Shown here: positions 1 to 9,232 of the stretch, piece by piece
Numbering within the stretch: the stretch's first letter is position 1
How the letters are laid out: each line of letters starts with the position of its first letter
Origin: Rhodohalobacter sulfatireducens
GTDB lineage: Bacteria; Bacteroidota; Rhodothermia; Balneolales; Balneolaceae
Length of the DNA stretch: 64,000 nucleotides
Reading direction: 5' to 3'
Assembly: GCF_022012475.1 (NCBI RefSeq)
Contig: NZ_JAKLWS010000002.1
Coordinates: 124,001-188,000 of the forward strand
Notes under the pieces: model-generated
What the model was told of the DNA's origin: nothing
The model's input: the letters and a program-made list of their open reading frames with translations, nothing else
Database searches by the model: none
Made by a program: the position numbers and the translations under genes

Positions 1-1
1 T

Positions 2-625
2 GATCACGGTGAATTGTGTTGGTTGAAGTGGAAAGCGGATATAGAATCAGACAAAATTATATTTTCTGTTGATAGTGAAGTTCTTCCCATTCACTTTCAG
101 AGAACTCTTCATTTCCGGGAATCGCAGCTAACCTGGAGTTTCAATTTGCAAAACAAGGGGGAGGAACTCTTGCCGTTCCAACATATTATTCATCCGCTCA
201 TCAAATTGACTGAAATAAAGACTCTGCAGTTTCCAGATTTTGCTTCACTTTACAGTGAGTCTGGAGAAGAACTTGATCTTACAACATCAAATGAACTCAG
301 TGTTTTTCTTCTTTCAAGAAAAAAAGGAGAAACATATATGCTGTATTTGCATAGTCCGGAAGAGAGTTCAATTCATTGGACGTATATAAATGGTCTGAGA
401 GTCCAGATGAAATACCCTAATGATCTATTCACTTCTATCGGAATTTGGTGGAATCACCTTGGGTATCCCGATGAAGATGGATGCAGGAGAGATGAATGTG
501 CTTTTGAACCGATTCCCGGGTCATCAAGCAAACTGGAAGAGGCAGTGGAGGAAGGGCGTTCCCAATGGGTTGAACCGGGGGATATGAAATCCTGGGATAT
601 TGTCTGGTCGCTGGATTTCGAGTAA
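2..625 (+). CDS. Aldose epimerase (galactose mutarotase)-like protein, 5' end outside the window
   Basis: The reading frame is already open at base 2 (it starts DHGEL), so the true start lies upstream and only about 207 C-terminal residues are visible. The opening DHGE resembles the conserved DHGE/DHGxxW turn of galactose-mutarotase-like beta-sandwich proteins, and the later FEPIPG segment fits the conserved EP motif near the active site of aldose epimerases. There is no signal peptide in the visible part. A strong Shine-Dalgarno and only 25 bases separate it from the aldolase-like gene, followed by a sugar kinase, so a role in making the right sugar anomer for this operon is plausible. The family call rests on short motifs only. 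Confidence 0.55.
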   Translation, partial: DHGELCWLKWKADIESDKIIFSVDSEVLPIHFQRTLHFRESQLTWSFNLQNKGEELLPFQHIIHPLIKLTEIKTLQFPDFASLYSESGEELDLTTSNELSVFLLSRKKGETYMLYLHSPEESSIHWTYINGLRVQMKYPNDLFTSIGIWWNHLGYPDEDGCRRDECAFEPIPGSSSKLEEAVEEGRSQWVEPGDMKSWDIVWSLDFE

Positions 626-640
626 TAGGTCGCCAATATA

Positions 641-648
641 AAGGAGGT
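641..648 (+). promoter_or_regulatory. Strong ribosome binding site of the aldolase-like gene
   Basis: AAGGAGGT lies two bases before the ATG at 651. It is close to a perfect anti-16S match, unusual in this window where most genes have weak or no Shine-Dalgarno, and it fixes the start. Confidence 0.6.
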
Positions 649-650
649 AT

Positions 651-1658
651 ATGCCACTAATTTTAGATCGGGCAGACGTACTGGATGTTTATGATTACAC
701 CAGGCAGAAAAAATGGGTTTTACCGACCTTCAACTCGGAAAATTTAACAACTACCGAAGCAATTTTGAGTGCGGTTTCTGAGTATGGGGAATTTATTGGT
801 ATTAACAATCTCCCGATTATTGTTGGAATCACAAATACTTATAAGGATCGCCCACAAGCTGTTTACTACACGCATACAAAGCGTTGGGATATTGGATTAA
901 AGCTATTCTTACAAGATCTGAAAGTCCTGACAGATAAAGGGTCTGCTTTTGAACACCTTCGCGTGATGGTTCACCTCGATCATATCATCTGGGATGAAGA
1001 CAGAGATCTGCTTGGATGGGATATGAGCCAGTTTTCCTCCATCATGTATGATGCATCCACACTGCCGTTTGAGGAAAACATAAGAAAAACAGCCGCTTTT
1101 GTTGAGCAGTTTGGGCAAGAAATTGTGATTGAAGGAGCATGTGACGAAATACAGAAAAGTGGGGGAATGAATGATCCGTTAGGGCTTACAACTCCAGAGG
1201 TGGCAGTGAGATATCAAAATGAAACCGGTATTGATATTCTTGTACCAAATCTGGGGACTGAACACAGGTCGAAAAAATCGACTTTGAAATATCATGGTGA
1301 GTCGGCAAGACAGATATCAAATCAAATTGGAAAAGTTCTCTGTTTACACGGCTCTTCATCTGTATCAAAAAAGCATTTGGCTAATCTTTATGAGGATGGT
1401 ATCTGTAAAGTTAACATGTGGACGGCTTTGGAGAGGGAAAGTACAAAGGCATTATTTGAAGAGATGGTTAAAAATTCAGCAAAAGTAGTTGGACCTGAAA
1501 TGACAAAGACATTAATAGCCGATAAAATTTTAGCAGAACCTGTTGACTTCCAGGACACGCAGTCCATTAAATACTTTACAACCCTATATAGACAGGAGAT
1601 CATATTTAGAAAAATGAAAGAAATAATAACTCACTATTTAAAACTTTGGTATAGATAA
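651..1658 (+). CDS. Class II (zinc) aldolase-like protein, FbaA/GatY/KbaY superfamily with altered active-site motifs
   Basis: This cytoplasmic protein of 335 residues has the landmarks of class II ketose-bisphosphate aldolases in order: HLDH at 108-111 (zinc and catalytic region), MYDAS at 132-136, EGACDE at 161-166 where the family has a zinc-ligand Glu, GTEHR at 202-206 (family usually GTxHG, zinc His kept), LHGSSS at 232-237 (family LHGGSG, phosphate binding) and KVNMWT at 253-258 (family KINVxT). The metal ligands look intact, but the glycines of the phosphate loop are replaced, so the substrate may not be the usual bisphosphate. It is followed by an FGGY kinase 38 bases downstream, and together they could phosphorylate and cleave an unusual ketose. 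Family is fairly sure; substrate unknown. Confidence 0.75.
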   Translation: MPLILDRADVLDVYDYTRQKKWVLPTFNSENLTTTEAILSAVSEYGEFIGINNLPIIVGITNTYKDRPQAVYYTHTKRWDIGLKLFLQDLKVLTDKGSAFEHLRVMVHLDHIIWDEDRDLLGWDMSQFSSIMYDASTLPFEENIRKTAAFVEQFGQEIVIEGACDEIQKSGGMNDPLGLTTPEVAVRYQNETGIDILVPNLGTEHRSKKSTLKYHGESARQISNQIGKVLCLHGSSSVSKKHLANLYEDGICKVNMWTALERESTKALFEEMVKNSAKVVGPEMTKTLIADKILAEPVDFQDTQSIKYFTTLYRQEIIFRKMKEIITHYLKLWYR

Positions 1659-1695
1659 CAAAAGCCGTTTTTAAAAAAAGAAAAGTTAGCCAACC

Positions 1696-3195
1696 ATGAA
1701 TTTTCTTGGAATAGACATAGGGACAAGTGGATGCAAAGCAGCCGTATATAATGAAAAGGGAGAACTCATGGCTGAATCAAGAAGGCCTTACGAGGTTGTC
1801 TTTTCAAAGGGGGGAGCGGCAGAGTTAAATTCTGGTGAAGTTATAAAAAAATGCTTCGAATCGATTCGTGAATGTACTGATCTAATTGAAAAGGGATCAG
1901 TTAAGGCATTGAGTATTAGCAGCCAGGGGGAAGCGTTCACAGCGGTCGGCTCAAACAGAGAAATTTTAAGTAATGCAATGATTTCGTCAGACACCAGGTC
2001 GGCACCCTATATCGAACCTTTAGTGGATGAGATTGGAGAACAGAGACTTTATGAGATAACTGGCCATACCGCTCAACCCATTTTCACCCTGTTTAAGTTG
2101 CTTTGGTTTAAATCGAATAAGCCGAAGATATGGGAGAAAGCACGATATTTTCTCTGTTTTGAGGATTTATTGCAACTATTTCTGGGGGTAGAACCAACTA
2201 TAAGCTGGTCATTAGCAGGCCGAACCATGATGTTCGATGTACAAAAGCATAACTGGAGTCATGAAATTTTGGAGAAAATAGAATTAGAACCTGGAAAATT
2301 AGCAACTCCACAACAATCAGGCTCAATCGCAGGGTATGTTTCAGCGGAAGTGGCCAGTAAGATAGGACTATCCAATGATACAATAATTGTAAGTGGAGGC
2401 CATGACCAGGGATGTAATGCGCTTGGTGCGGGAGTTACAAAAGAGGGAGTTGCCATGTTGGCAACTGGTACGGTAGAATGCATAACAGCAGCATTTAATA
2501 AACCGATTTTTAATGAGAAGCTTATGCTCAATAATCTATGTACATATGACTACGTACTCCCGGACAGCTACTCGAGTATTGCATACCATTTAACCGGCGG
2601 GAATATTCTACATTGGTTCGCCCGGGAATTTGGTCAGCAAGAAAAAGAAAAAGCAAAAACAAATGAAAAGGATTATTATACCCTTCTGCTAAATCAAATT
2701 GATCTTACACCAACCGATCTGCTGGTCCTGCCCTATTTCACAACATCCGGCACACCGCACTTCGACAGGAAAACGAAAGGAACTATTTATGGATTAAGGC
2801 TAAGAACGAAAAGATCTGAAATACTGCAAGCATTACTTGAGGGAGTCATGTATGAGATGAAGGTAAACCTTGAGATCTTAGAAAATGCCGGATACAAAAT
2901 TAAAAGATTTCGAGCAGTAGGAGGAGGGGCAAAGTCGTTGAAGTGGGTCCAGCTAAAAGCCAATATAATAGGGAGAGATATAGAGGTTTTAAGTGTCAGA
3001 GAAACAGGTTGTTATGGTTCAGCAATGCTTGCTTATTCTGCTTTTGAAAGCACTGCTCTGTTTGACATTGCGAAAGAGTGGGTAAAACCCAGAAAAACGA
3101 TTATTCCCAATAAAAAATATGAAGAAGAATACCAGTCGAAATTCTCCTCTTATAAAAGACTGTATTTTTCTTTGAAAGAGATGATTTCTACTTAA
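1696..3195 (+). CDS. FGGY-family carbohydrate kinase (xylulokinase-like)
   Basis: An ATP-dependent sugar kinase of 499 residues, the usual FGGY length. The N-terminal phosphate-binding loop GIDIGTSG is at residues 5-12, the SISSQGE segment near 73-79 matches the sugar-site region, SGGHDQG at 233-239 carries the catalytic base Asp237, and AVGGGAKS near 407-414 is the adenosine-binding loop of the second domain. No signal peptide, so it is cytoplasmic. It follows the aldolase-like gene on the same strand and probably shares its transcript. Substrate cannot be told from sequence alone: a ketopentose or ketohexose made by an upstream isomerase would fit, such as the D-xylulose made by the isomerase at 29.9 kb. 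Confidence 0.85.
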   Translation: MNFLGIDIGTSGCKAAVYNEKGELMAESRRPYEVVFSKGGAAELNSGEVIKKCFESIRECTDLIEKGSVKALSISSQGEAFTAVGSNREILSNAMISSDTRSAPYIEPLVDEIGEQRLYEITGHTAQPIFTLFKLLWFKSNKPKIWEKARYFLCFEDLLQLFLGVEPTISWSLAGRTMMFDVQKHNWSHEILEKIELEPGKLATPQQSGSIAGYVSAEVASKIGLSNDTIIVSGGHDQGCNALGAGVTKEGVAMLATGTVECITAAFNKPIFNEKLMLNNLCTYDYVLPDSYSSIAYHLTGGNILHWFAREFGQQEKEKAKTNEKDYYTLLLNQIDLTPTDLLVLPYFTTSGTPHFDRKTKGTIYGLRLRTKRSEILQALLEGVMYEMKVNLEILENAGYKIKRFRAVGGGAKSLKWVQLKANIIGRDIEVLSVRETGCYGSAMLAYSAFESTALFDIAKEWVKPRKTIIPNKKYEEEYQSKFSSYKRLYFSLKEMIST

Positions 3196-3330
3196 TGATA
3201 AGTATTCGTTAAGTATTTGAAAATTTTACTATAAAAGCCCTTCCATTACTTACATTTCTTTCTCCGAATTTATGAAAGCTAATTTATTTAGGCTTTTAGA
3301 TAAAAAAATAAATAAAAATAACATTGATAT

Positions 3331-3358
3331 TTTGCTTTTTACATTATTTGTATTTTTA
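3331..3358 (+). promoter_or_regulatory. Bacteroidota-type promoter of the first susC gene
   Basis: TTTG at 3331-3334, a 16-base spacer, then TATTTTTA at 3351-3358 match the known Bacteroidota -33 TTTG / -7 TAnnTTTG pattern in 7 of 8 positions of the -7 box. The region 3196-3428 has no gene. The spacer is nearly identical to that of a second promoter at 27335. Confidence 0.5.
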
Positions 3359-3428
3359 TTCCTTATATAAATTACGAGCAGATTTCATTTGCTTAAAATT
3401 TCTTACTTAATCTTTAAAAGGTGTAAAT

Positions 3429-6362
3429 ATGGGAAAACAAATACATTCCTTACTGCTAAGGTGGGGGCTCAGTTCGGTTTTGTTGGTGCTGTTGTTAGCA
3501 ACGACAACTCATGCTCAGTTAGTTACTGTTACGGGAACTGTGACATCAACGCAAACAGGTGAAACCTTACCAGGTGTAAACGTTTCTGTTGTAGGGCAAA
3601 CGCAAGGGACTGTGACAAATTTGGATGGAGTTTATGAAATAGAAGTGGAAGGAGATGCAACACTTCGTTTTTCGTACATCGGATTTGTAACACAGAATAT
3701 ACCGGTAAATGACAGAGAAGTCATTGACGTGGTACTCGCTGAAAGTGTTCAGAATTTAGATGAACTGGTTGTAATGGGTTACACAGTTGTGTCCAAACGT
3801 GAAGTATCCAGCTCAGTCGTACAGGTTAGCGAAGCAGACCTCCAGGCAATTACAACTAACGATCCAACCGAAGCGTTAGAAGGTCAGATGGCTGGTGTAG
3901 TTGTTGAGCAATCCAGTGGACGGCCCGGTCAAAATTCAAATATTTTGATTCGAGGTACCGGTTCGATATCTGCAAGTTCTTCTCCTTTATATGTTATTGA
4001 CGGAGTTATTGCAGGTGCCGGTGAAAGAGATGCTGTAGCTCCTACAGATATTGAATCGATCAGTGTATTGAAAGATGCAGCCGCAACTGCTCTTTACGGT
4101 TCACGAGCATCGAATGGTGTAGTGGTTATTACAACAAAGAAAGGTCGTGCCGGTGATACTCGGATAACACTTCGTTCTTCCCGAGGATATAGTACAACTC
4201 TTGAAGGAAATGAAGAATGGATGAATTCGCAGGAATTGTACGATTTTCACCAAAATATGGTTAGTGCCGAGGTTGGTCCTTTCTATAATCGTTCTGAGGT
4301 TACTCAATACAATACCAACTGGCGGGATGTAGGATTTGATACAGGAATCACCCAAATGTACGATGCATCCGTTTCGGGTGGTGATGAATCGACTACATTT
4401 TTTATATCCGGTAATTTTTTCGAGGAAGAAGGAACAAACATCGGAACGAATTATGAAAGAATTTCAGGTCGTGTGAATGTAACACACAACTTTAATGAAG
4501 ATCTACGGGTGGATGCACGAGTGGCCGGTAATTACGGTGTGCGCGATAATGTTGTGACAGGTAATCCTTATACCATCTTAACATTTTCACGTAGAGCTCT
4601 TCCTTGGGATACTCCGTATAATGAAGATGGAACCGTACGAACAGGTACTGAATCGGACTGGTATTCGCGGGATTCAGAAAATCCACTTCATGGAATGCAG
4701 TGGAATACTGATATCGACAAAGTTTCATTTTATTCAGCTGATCTACGTCTCGAATATAATCTTACGAATTGGGCCAGCATAAGTAGTTCGAATCGTTACT
4801 CTCAACGAGATGGGCGCCAGGAGATCTTTCTTGATGCTCGATCAGCAGCCGGTGGTGGCCGAAATGGTTCTGTTGAAAACGAAACCGATCGGTCTACATC
4901 AGTTCTTACATCCAACTTATTGAGTATGAACAAAGGTTGGGCAAACAGTTCATTGAGTGGATTGGTTGGTTTTGAGTATCAGGAAAACCGATTTGAATTC
5001 ACCAATTTTCTGGGTGGCGGGTTGGCGCCGGGCTTAACCATTGCCGACGCTGCTGCAGTACCTTTTGATGTAGGCGGAGACATTGGCGAAAGTGCTTTTC
5101 AATCCTATTTAGCTCAGGCTGAGTATGAGTATATGGAAAAATATATTGCCACGGTATCATTCCGCAGAGACGGATCTTCGCGATTCGGTTCTGAAAATAG
5201 GTATGGTAATTTCTATTCTGTAGGTGCTTCTTGGGTACTTAGCCGGGAAGAATTTCTTGCTGATATAGATGCAATCGATCAATTAGCACTTCGTGCCAGT
5301 TATGGTACAACGGGGAATGCAAGTATTGGTAATTACGAGGCCCAGGGTCTATACTCGTTTACGAGTAATTACATCGGTACTCCGGCAAGTTTTCCATCGC
5401 GTGTTCCCAATTCAAACCTTACATGGGAGGTTGCGAAAACCTATAACCTTGGAGTTGATGTGGCTCTTTATAACAGGGTAAACATGTCTATTGATGTTTA
5501 TCAGCGAACCAATGAAGATCTTCTCCAGAATGTAACACTACCAGGAACCAGCGGTATCGACGACCGGATTTTAAATGTTGGTTCTGTTGAAAACAAAGGG
5601 ATCGAGTTAGCTATCAATACACAAAATATCCAGAGTAGAGATTTCAGCTGGACAACTTCGTTTACACTTTCAGCCAACAAAAACAGGGTAAAAGAACTTT
5701 ATGACGGTCAGCCAATTGATAACGGCGATTTCCGAATTGAAGAAGGTTTTGATATAAATACCTTTTATCTGAGAAAATGGTATGGAGTTAATTCGCAAAC
5801 AGGGGCTCCTCAGTGGGTCAATGCCGATGGATCGATTACAGAGGATTATGGTGCCGCAGCTCCGCAGCTGGCGAGTGCTACAACTCCTGATTTCCGTGGT
5901 GGACTCCGTAACAGATTCCAGTACAAAAACTTTAGTTTGGACACCTTCTTTACATACGTGTCTGGATCCAAAGGATATTATGATACAGGTATAGATTTTG
6001 GGGCTTACCTTACCACGAACTACCGTAAGTTGAGACCGGGTGAAAGTTACTGGCAACAACCAGGTGACGAATCTCACTTCCCTGCAAATGTTGTAGGTGG
6101 AAATAACAGTGGTCACCTTGAATCATCGCTCTTCATTTATGATCGATCTTATATTCGATTAAGGAGTGCACGATTAAGCTACACCTTGCCTCAGGATCTC
6201 TCATTTATGAATGCTGTAGGTTTACGCAATGCACTTCTATATGTGAATGGTGAGAACCTTGTGACATTTACTGACTGGCCGGGAAGAGATCCAGCAGCTT
6301 CGGACGACAGTTCGTATCCACTTGCCCGTACCTTCCTATTCGGAATTGAACTCGGCTTTTAA
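3429..6362 (+). CDS. SusC/RagA-family TonB-linked outer membrane transporter (first pair)
   Basis: An outer membrane TonB-dependent importer of 977 residues. A signal peptide (about 1-29, ending THAQ) is followed by a carboxypeptidase-regulatory-like domain (about 33-115, with ETLPGVNVSV and FSYIGF), then the plug domain with LYVIDGV and GSRASNGVVVITTKKG (about 185-245), then a long barrel ending in Phe, as outer membrane barrels do. The SusD partner starts 35 bases downstream. No anti-sigma interaction domain is evident at the N terminus, so control through an ECF sigma/FecR pair is unlikely. The glycan is unknown; the GH109-like run downstream on the same strand is the natural place to look for its user. 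Confidence 0.95.
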   Translation: MGKQIHSLLLRWGLSSVLLVLLLATTTHAQLVTVTGTVTSTQTGETLPGVNVSVVGQTQGTVTNLDGVYEIEVEGDATLRFSYIGFVTQNIPVNDREVIDVVLAESVQNLDELVVMGYTVVSKREVSSSVVQVSEADLQAITTNDPTEALEGQMAGVVVEQSSGRPGQNSNILIRGTGSISASSSPLYVIDGVIAGAGERDAVAPTDIESISVLKDAAATALYGSRASNGVVVITTKKGRAGDTRITLRSSRGYSTTLEGNEEWMNSQELYDFHQNMVSAEVGPFYNRSEVTQYNTNWRDVGFDTGITQMYDASVSGGDESTTFFISGNFFEEEGTNIGTNYERISGRVNVTHNFNEDLRVDARVAGNYGVRDNVVTGNPYTILTFSRRALPWDTPYNEDGTVRTGTESDWYSRDSENPLHGMQWNTDIDKVSFYSADLRLEYNLTNWASISSSNRYSQRDGRQEIFLDARSAAGGGRNGSVENETDRSTSVLTSNLLSMNKGWANSSLSGLVGFEYQENRFEFTNFLGGGLAPGLTIADAAAVPFDVGGDIGESAFQSYLAQAEYEYMEKYIATVSFRRDGSSRFGSENRYGNFYSVGASWVLSREEFLADIDAIDQLALRASYGTTGNASIGNYEAQGLYSFTSNYIGTPASFPSRVPNSNLTWEVAKTYNLGVDVALYNRVNMSIDVYQRTNEDLLQNVTLPGTSGIDDRILNVGSVENKGIELAINTQNIQSRDFSWTTSFTLSANKNRVKELYDGQPIDNGDFRIEEGFDINTFYLRKWYGVNSQTGAPQWVNADGSITEDYGAAAPQLASATTPDFRGGLRNRFQYKNFSLDTFFTYVSGSKGYYDTGIDFGAYLTTNYRKLRPGESYWQQPGDESHFPANVVGGNNSGHLESSLFIYDRSYIRLRSARLSYTLPQDLSFMNAVGLRNALLYVNGENLVTFTDWPGRDPAASDDSSYPLARTFLFGIELGF

Positions 6363-6397
6363 ATGAATCTTAATATCAAAACAGAAAACAAAAAACT

Positions 6398-7966
6398 ATG
6401 AGACAATTAAAAATAGTTTTAACAACAGCAGTGCTGTCATTGATACTGTTCTTCAGTAGCTGTGATATTGCGCGCTCTCCGTATGACGGTATCCCGGTAG
6501 ATCAGGCGCTTAGTTCTGTGCAGGGAATCGAAGATGTAACCAGGGGTAACTACGCTTATCTCAAAGATGAGACACGTAGTACGTATGGCCTGGTAATGAT
6601 GCTTTATCAGCCGGGTGATTACCGATCAGACGATCTGATGATCAGCGGTACCACATCCAACAGAATGATGCTTACTTACAATTATCTGCATAATCCCAAC
6701 ATGCCGAATACATCTAACATGTGGAGGCGGGGATACAGGTTAATTTATAATGCAAACACTGTAATTGAAGCAATTACTCCGGGCGAATCACCTGATTTGG
6801 ATCAGTTGCGAGGTGAAAATCAATTTCTTCGTTCATTGATGACACTGCATCTTGTTACAGCTTTTGGCCGGCCCTATAGCCACGGTCGAGATAATCTCGG
6901 AGTTCCTATTATGCGAGAGCCTGATCTTGAAGCTCAGCCAGCTCGGGCTACTGTGGGTGAAGTGTACGATTTCCTGGTTCAAGATTTGACAGAAGCGGCA
7001 AACCTTATGGGTTCTGAAAAATCAAGTGCTTTCGGTACAAAAGAAGCTGCTTTGGCTCTCTTATCTCGAGTATATCTTTATATGGAAGAGAACCAGAATG
7101 CCATTTCAGCTGCCGACCAGGTTATCAGTTCAGGCCGATATGAATTGGTGGATGGAGAAACACTACCAAATTACTTCACATTCAGCCCGGTAGCTGATGC
7201 AAGATCTGAATCCATTTTTGCCATCCGTCACGTTATGCCGGCGGATGATCATGGTAGAAGTCACGGTGTTGGATCAATGATCTATCGATCACCATCCGGC
7301 TCTGGTTGGGGCGAAAACTATGCCTCTAAAACATATCGCGATCTGATCAACAAGTGGCCATCTGATGTTCGACGCCAATTCGTTGAACCACAATATCAAA
7401 TTGTAAACGGTGATACACTAAGACGAGATGACGGATTATACCAATATGTTGAAAGAAATGGTTTTCCACGTTTTTATGTCACAAAGTTCTGTTGCCAGGA
7501 AGGCACGGAGATGGGTAACTCACCCGAGTTAATTCGATATTCGGAAGTCTACTTAAATAAAGCAGAAGCATTGGCAAAACTGGGACAAGATCAGGCTGCA
7601 CTCGATATTGTAAATATGTTGCGGGAGCGAGCTCAAATCCCTCAAGCCGGTATGTACTCATTGAGTAATTTGGGAGATCATGACACTGTTCTAGATGTTG
7701 TTCTGGAGGAGCGACGCTTAGAACTCTTTATGGAAGGTCATCGGGCCCACGATCTATTTCGTAATAAACGGGATCTATTCAGAGATTATCCCGGAACTCA
7801 CTTGGCTCCCGGAAACCCCGGTGTTGATTTGAGCCGAGGACCGGTTGATCCATATACAGGTATACAAGGTATACAGCATATTCCGTGGGATCATAACAGA
7901 ATTATATTCCAAATTCCTGAAGAGGAGATTGCGCTGAATCCGAACTTGCAGCAAAATCCAATTTAA
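6398..7966 (+). CDS. SusD/RagB-family glycan-binding lipoprotein (first pair)
   Basis: A surface lipoprotein of 522 residues that caps the SusC barrel and captures glycan. The lipobox FFSSC gives the lipidated Cys22. The N-terminal half holds the SusD tetratricopeptide-like helices (FLRSLMTLHLVTAFGRPY near 147-164 is typical), and the C-terminal RagB part holds YLNKAEALAKLG and LEERRLELFMEGHRAHDL, both strongly conserved in the family. It is the last gene of the SusCD transcript, as a strong terminator follows 16 bases later. Confidence 0.95.
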   Translation: MRQLKIVLTTAVLSLILFFSSCDIARSPYDGIPVDQALSSVQGIEDVTRGNYAYLKDETRSTYGLVMMLYQPGDYRSDDLMISGTTSNRMMLTYNYLHNPNMPNTSNMWRRGYRLIYNANTVIEAITPGESPDLDQLRGENQFLRSLMTLHLVTAFGRPYSHGRDNLGVPIMREPDLEAQPARATVGEVYDFLVQDLTEAANLMGSEKSSAFGTKEAALALLSRVYLYMEENQNAISAADQVISSGRYELVDGETLPNYFTFSPVADARSESIFAIRHVMPADDHGRSHGVGSMIYRSPSGSGWGENYASKTYRDLINKWPSDVRRQFVEPQYQIVNGDTLRRDDGLYQYVERNGFPRFYVTKFCCQEGTEMGNSPELIRYSEVYLNKAEALAKLGQDQAALDIVNMLRERAQIPQAGMYSLSNLGDHDTVLDVVLEERRLELFMEGHRAHDLFRNKRDLFRDYPGTHLAPGNPGVDLSRGPVDPYTGIQGIQHIPWDHNRIIFQIPEEEIALNPNLQQNPI

Positions 7967-7981
7967 TAGGTAGCGGATCAG

Positions 7982-8017
7982 AAAAGGAGCATTCCAATAA
8001 AAGGGATGCTCCTTTTT
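7982..8017 (+). terminator. Rho-independent terminator after susCD (first pair)
   Basis: A 14-pair stem (7982-7995 with 8003-8016, one T-G wobble, core AAAAGGAGCAT/ATGCTCCTTTT) closes a 7-base loop and runs into TTTTT. It separates the SusCD transcript from the orphan lipoprotein gene. Confidence 0.9.
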
Positions 8018-8168
8018 GTTTATCAAACAGTTTTTAAAAAATACAATTACTTTATTTGATCTTTACAGAAAGATCAGGTATCGCCAAGAAATAAGAGAGC
8101 TTTCTATTATGAATATCACCGAAATAGATATTCTCAGGGTTAATAATCTCACCAAAAAAAGCACGAAT

Positions 8169-8831
8169 ATGATTAAAGGAGTTTCTCCCCTGTTGCTATT
8201 TCTGATTTGTGGATGCAGTTTACTTCGATCCTATAATGAACGAACGTTCAGATTTAATTACGATGGTGATGATTACGAAATTGTGAGTAAAGTACAGGGA
8301 GAAGAGGTTTTGGAGAATGTGCTGCTGAGGCACAGTGATAGCGGAGAAGTTGTTTTAGAAGCAATTGACGAAAATTCAGATGGAGAACTAGATGAATTAC
8401 GTCTTGGGGGGGTAACACTAACTGAAGCTAATAGAATATACTACATTGGAATTGAGCAGGCATTGGAGAGTGGTAATCTCGATTCCAAAAACGATTTAAG
8501 ATTATTTGAGTTTAGTGACTCAAATCAAACCTATAAAATTGAAACGGTAGGTTACAATGATTATACATCTCGAAGAAGAATGGTATACGGTTATTTGAAG
8601 GAAGTAGTTGTCTTTAATCGATTCACAATCATTCAAAATGAAGATGGTACTGAAATAGTAATGAGAGATATGGATGCAAACGGAATCCTGGACACTATCA
8701 TAGCCCCTGAAAACCTAGATCTTTCGGATTACTATGACATCTACAGAGATATTCTCGACAAGGGATTGAGTAGCGATAAAATAATTATAAGAGAACAGAT
8801 GTATATCGTTTTGCCTGTTGAACGTATTTAA
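8169..8831 (+). CDS. Orphan lipoprotein of unknown function with two EF-hand-like Asp loops
   Basis: I do not recognise the family. An in-frame upstream ATG at 8016 falls inside the terminator hairpin; starting at 8169 instead gives a clean lipoprotein signal (MIKGVSPLLLFLICGC, lipid Cys16) and a protein of 220 residues. Two segments, DENSDGELDEL near residue 77 and DMDANGILDTI near 174, have the DxDxDG spacing of calcium-binding loops, suggesting a metal-stabilised exported protein. The protein is acidic and has no further membrane segment. It stands alone between a terminator and a non-coding stretch, so its link to neighbours is uncertain. Confidence 0.65.
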   Translation: MIKGVSPLLLFLICGCSLLRSYNERTFRFNYDGDDYEIVSKVQGEEVLENVLLRHSDSGEVVLEAIDENSDGELDELRLGGVTLTEANRIYYIGIEQALESGNLDSKNDLRLFEFSDSNQTYKIETVGYNDYTSRRRMVYGYLKEVVVFNRFTIIQNEDGTEIVMRDMDANGILDTIIAPENLDLSDYYDIYRDILDKGLSSDKIIIREQMYIVLPVERI

Positions 8832-9045
8832 GGAGAAGGGATATATAGAGAGTTAATCATCCTTTTGATAAGGCAAAAATTGAGTGATTAAAAATGAATC
8901 GAAAGAGCTTAAGCACACCTAATCCTTGCTATTGCATATTGATTTAAGGTTAAAGCAAATTTATTCCAAATATTCAGATAAAAAGCTTTGAAAAAGAAGA
9001 TTGTTTGTAAAAAATAAAAATATGAAACATTATACCCTTTTTTTA
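8832..9045. other. AT-rich non-coding spacer
   Basis: No supportable gene. A weak imperfect palindrome (TTAATCA near 8863 with TGATTAA near 8892, enclosing CCTTTTGATAAGG) may end the preceding lipoprotein transcript. The rest is AT-rich without recognisable structure. Confidence 0.4.
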
Positions 9046-9073
9046 TTTGGATTTTTAAATTTTTGTACTTTCA
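9046..9073 (+). promoter_or_regulatory. Candidate promoter of a short transcript
   Basis: TTTG at 9046-9049, a 16-base spacer, then TACTTTCA at 9066-9073 fit the Bacteroidota pattern with the same spacing as the susC promoters. It would start RNA near 9080, a few bases from a 24-codon ORF. Confidence 0.4.
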
Positions 9074-9088
9074 TTACTTAATGAAACA

Positions 9089-9163
9089 ATGTATTACAAC
9101 AAATTTATTAAAAAGTTAAATGCTGAAGAGGAATTCGGAGGAAGAAGGAGTGGCGGTCAATGA
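9089..9163 (+). CDS. Possible 24-residue peptide gene
   Basis: A very short ORF (MYYNKFIKKLNAEEEFGG, then RRSGGQ) sits between a promoter-like motif and a terminator-like hairpin 22 bases after its stop. The sequence has a basic start, an acidic middle and a Gly/Arg-rich end with GG dipeptides, loosely like a peptide with a double-glycine leader, but it is too short to judge and there is no clear Shine-Dalgarno. The transcript could equally be a small non-coding RNA. No modification or export genes are adjacent. Confidence 0.25.
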   Translation: MYYNKFIKKLNAEEEFGGRRSGGQ

Positions 9164-9185
9164 AAAATGAATAGTTGCGCCCAAA

Positions 9186-9232
9186 AGCCATCCGGGTTTT
9201 GTGATATGGTAGAATCCGGATGGCTAATTTTT
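9186..9232 (+). terminator. Terminator-like hairpin ending the short transcript
   Basis: A perfect 10-pair stem (AGCCATCCGG at 9186-9195 with CCGGATGGCT at 9216-9225), a 20-base loop, then AATTTTT. The loop is long for an ideal terminator, but stem and T-run agree on the plus strand. Confidence 0.6.

Noticed and set aside
5670-6116. Minus-strand open frame of 148 codons
   Set aside because: Antisense to the SusC barrel with no recognisable features.
8016-8168. Upstream extension of the orphan lipoprotein gene to an ATG at 8016
   Set aside because: It begins inside the terminator hairpin and would bury the clear lipoprotein signal at residue 52.
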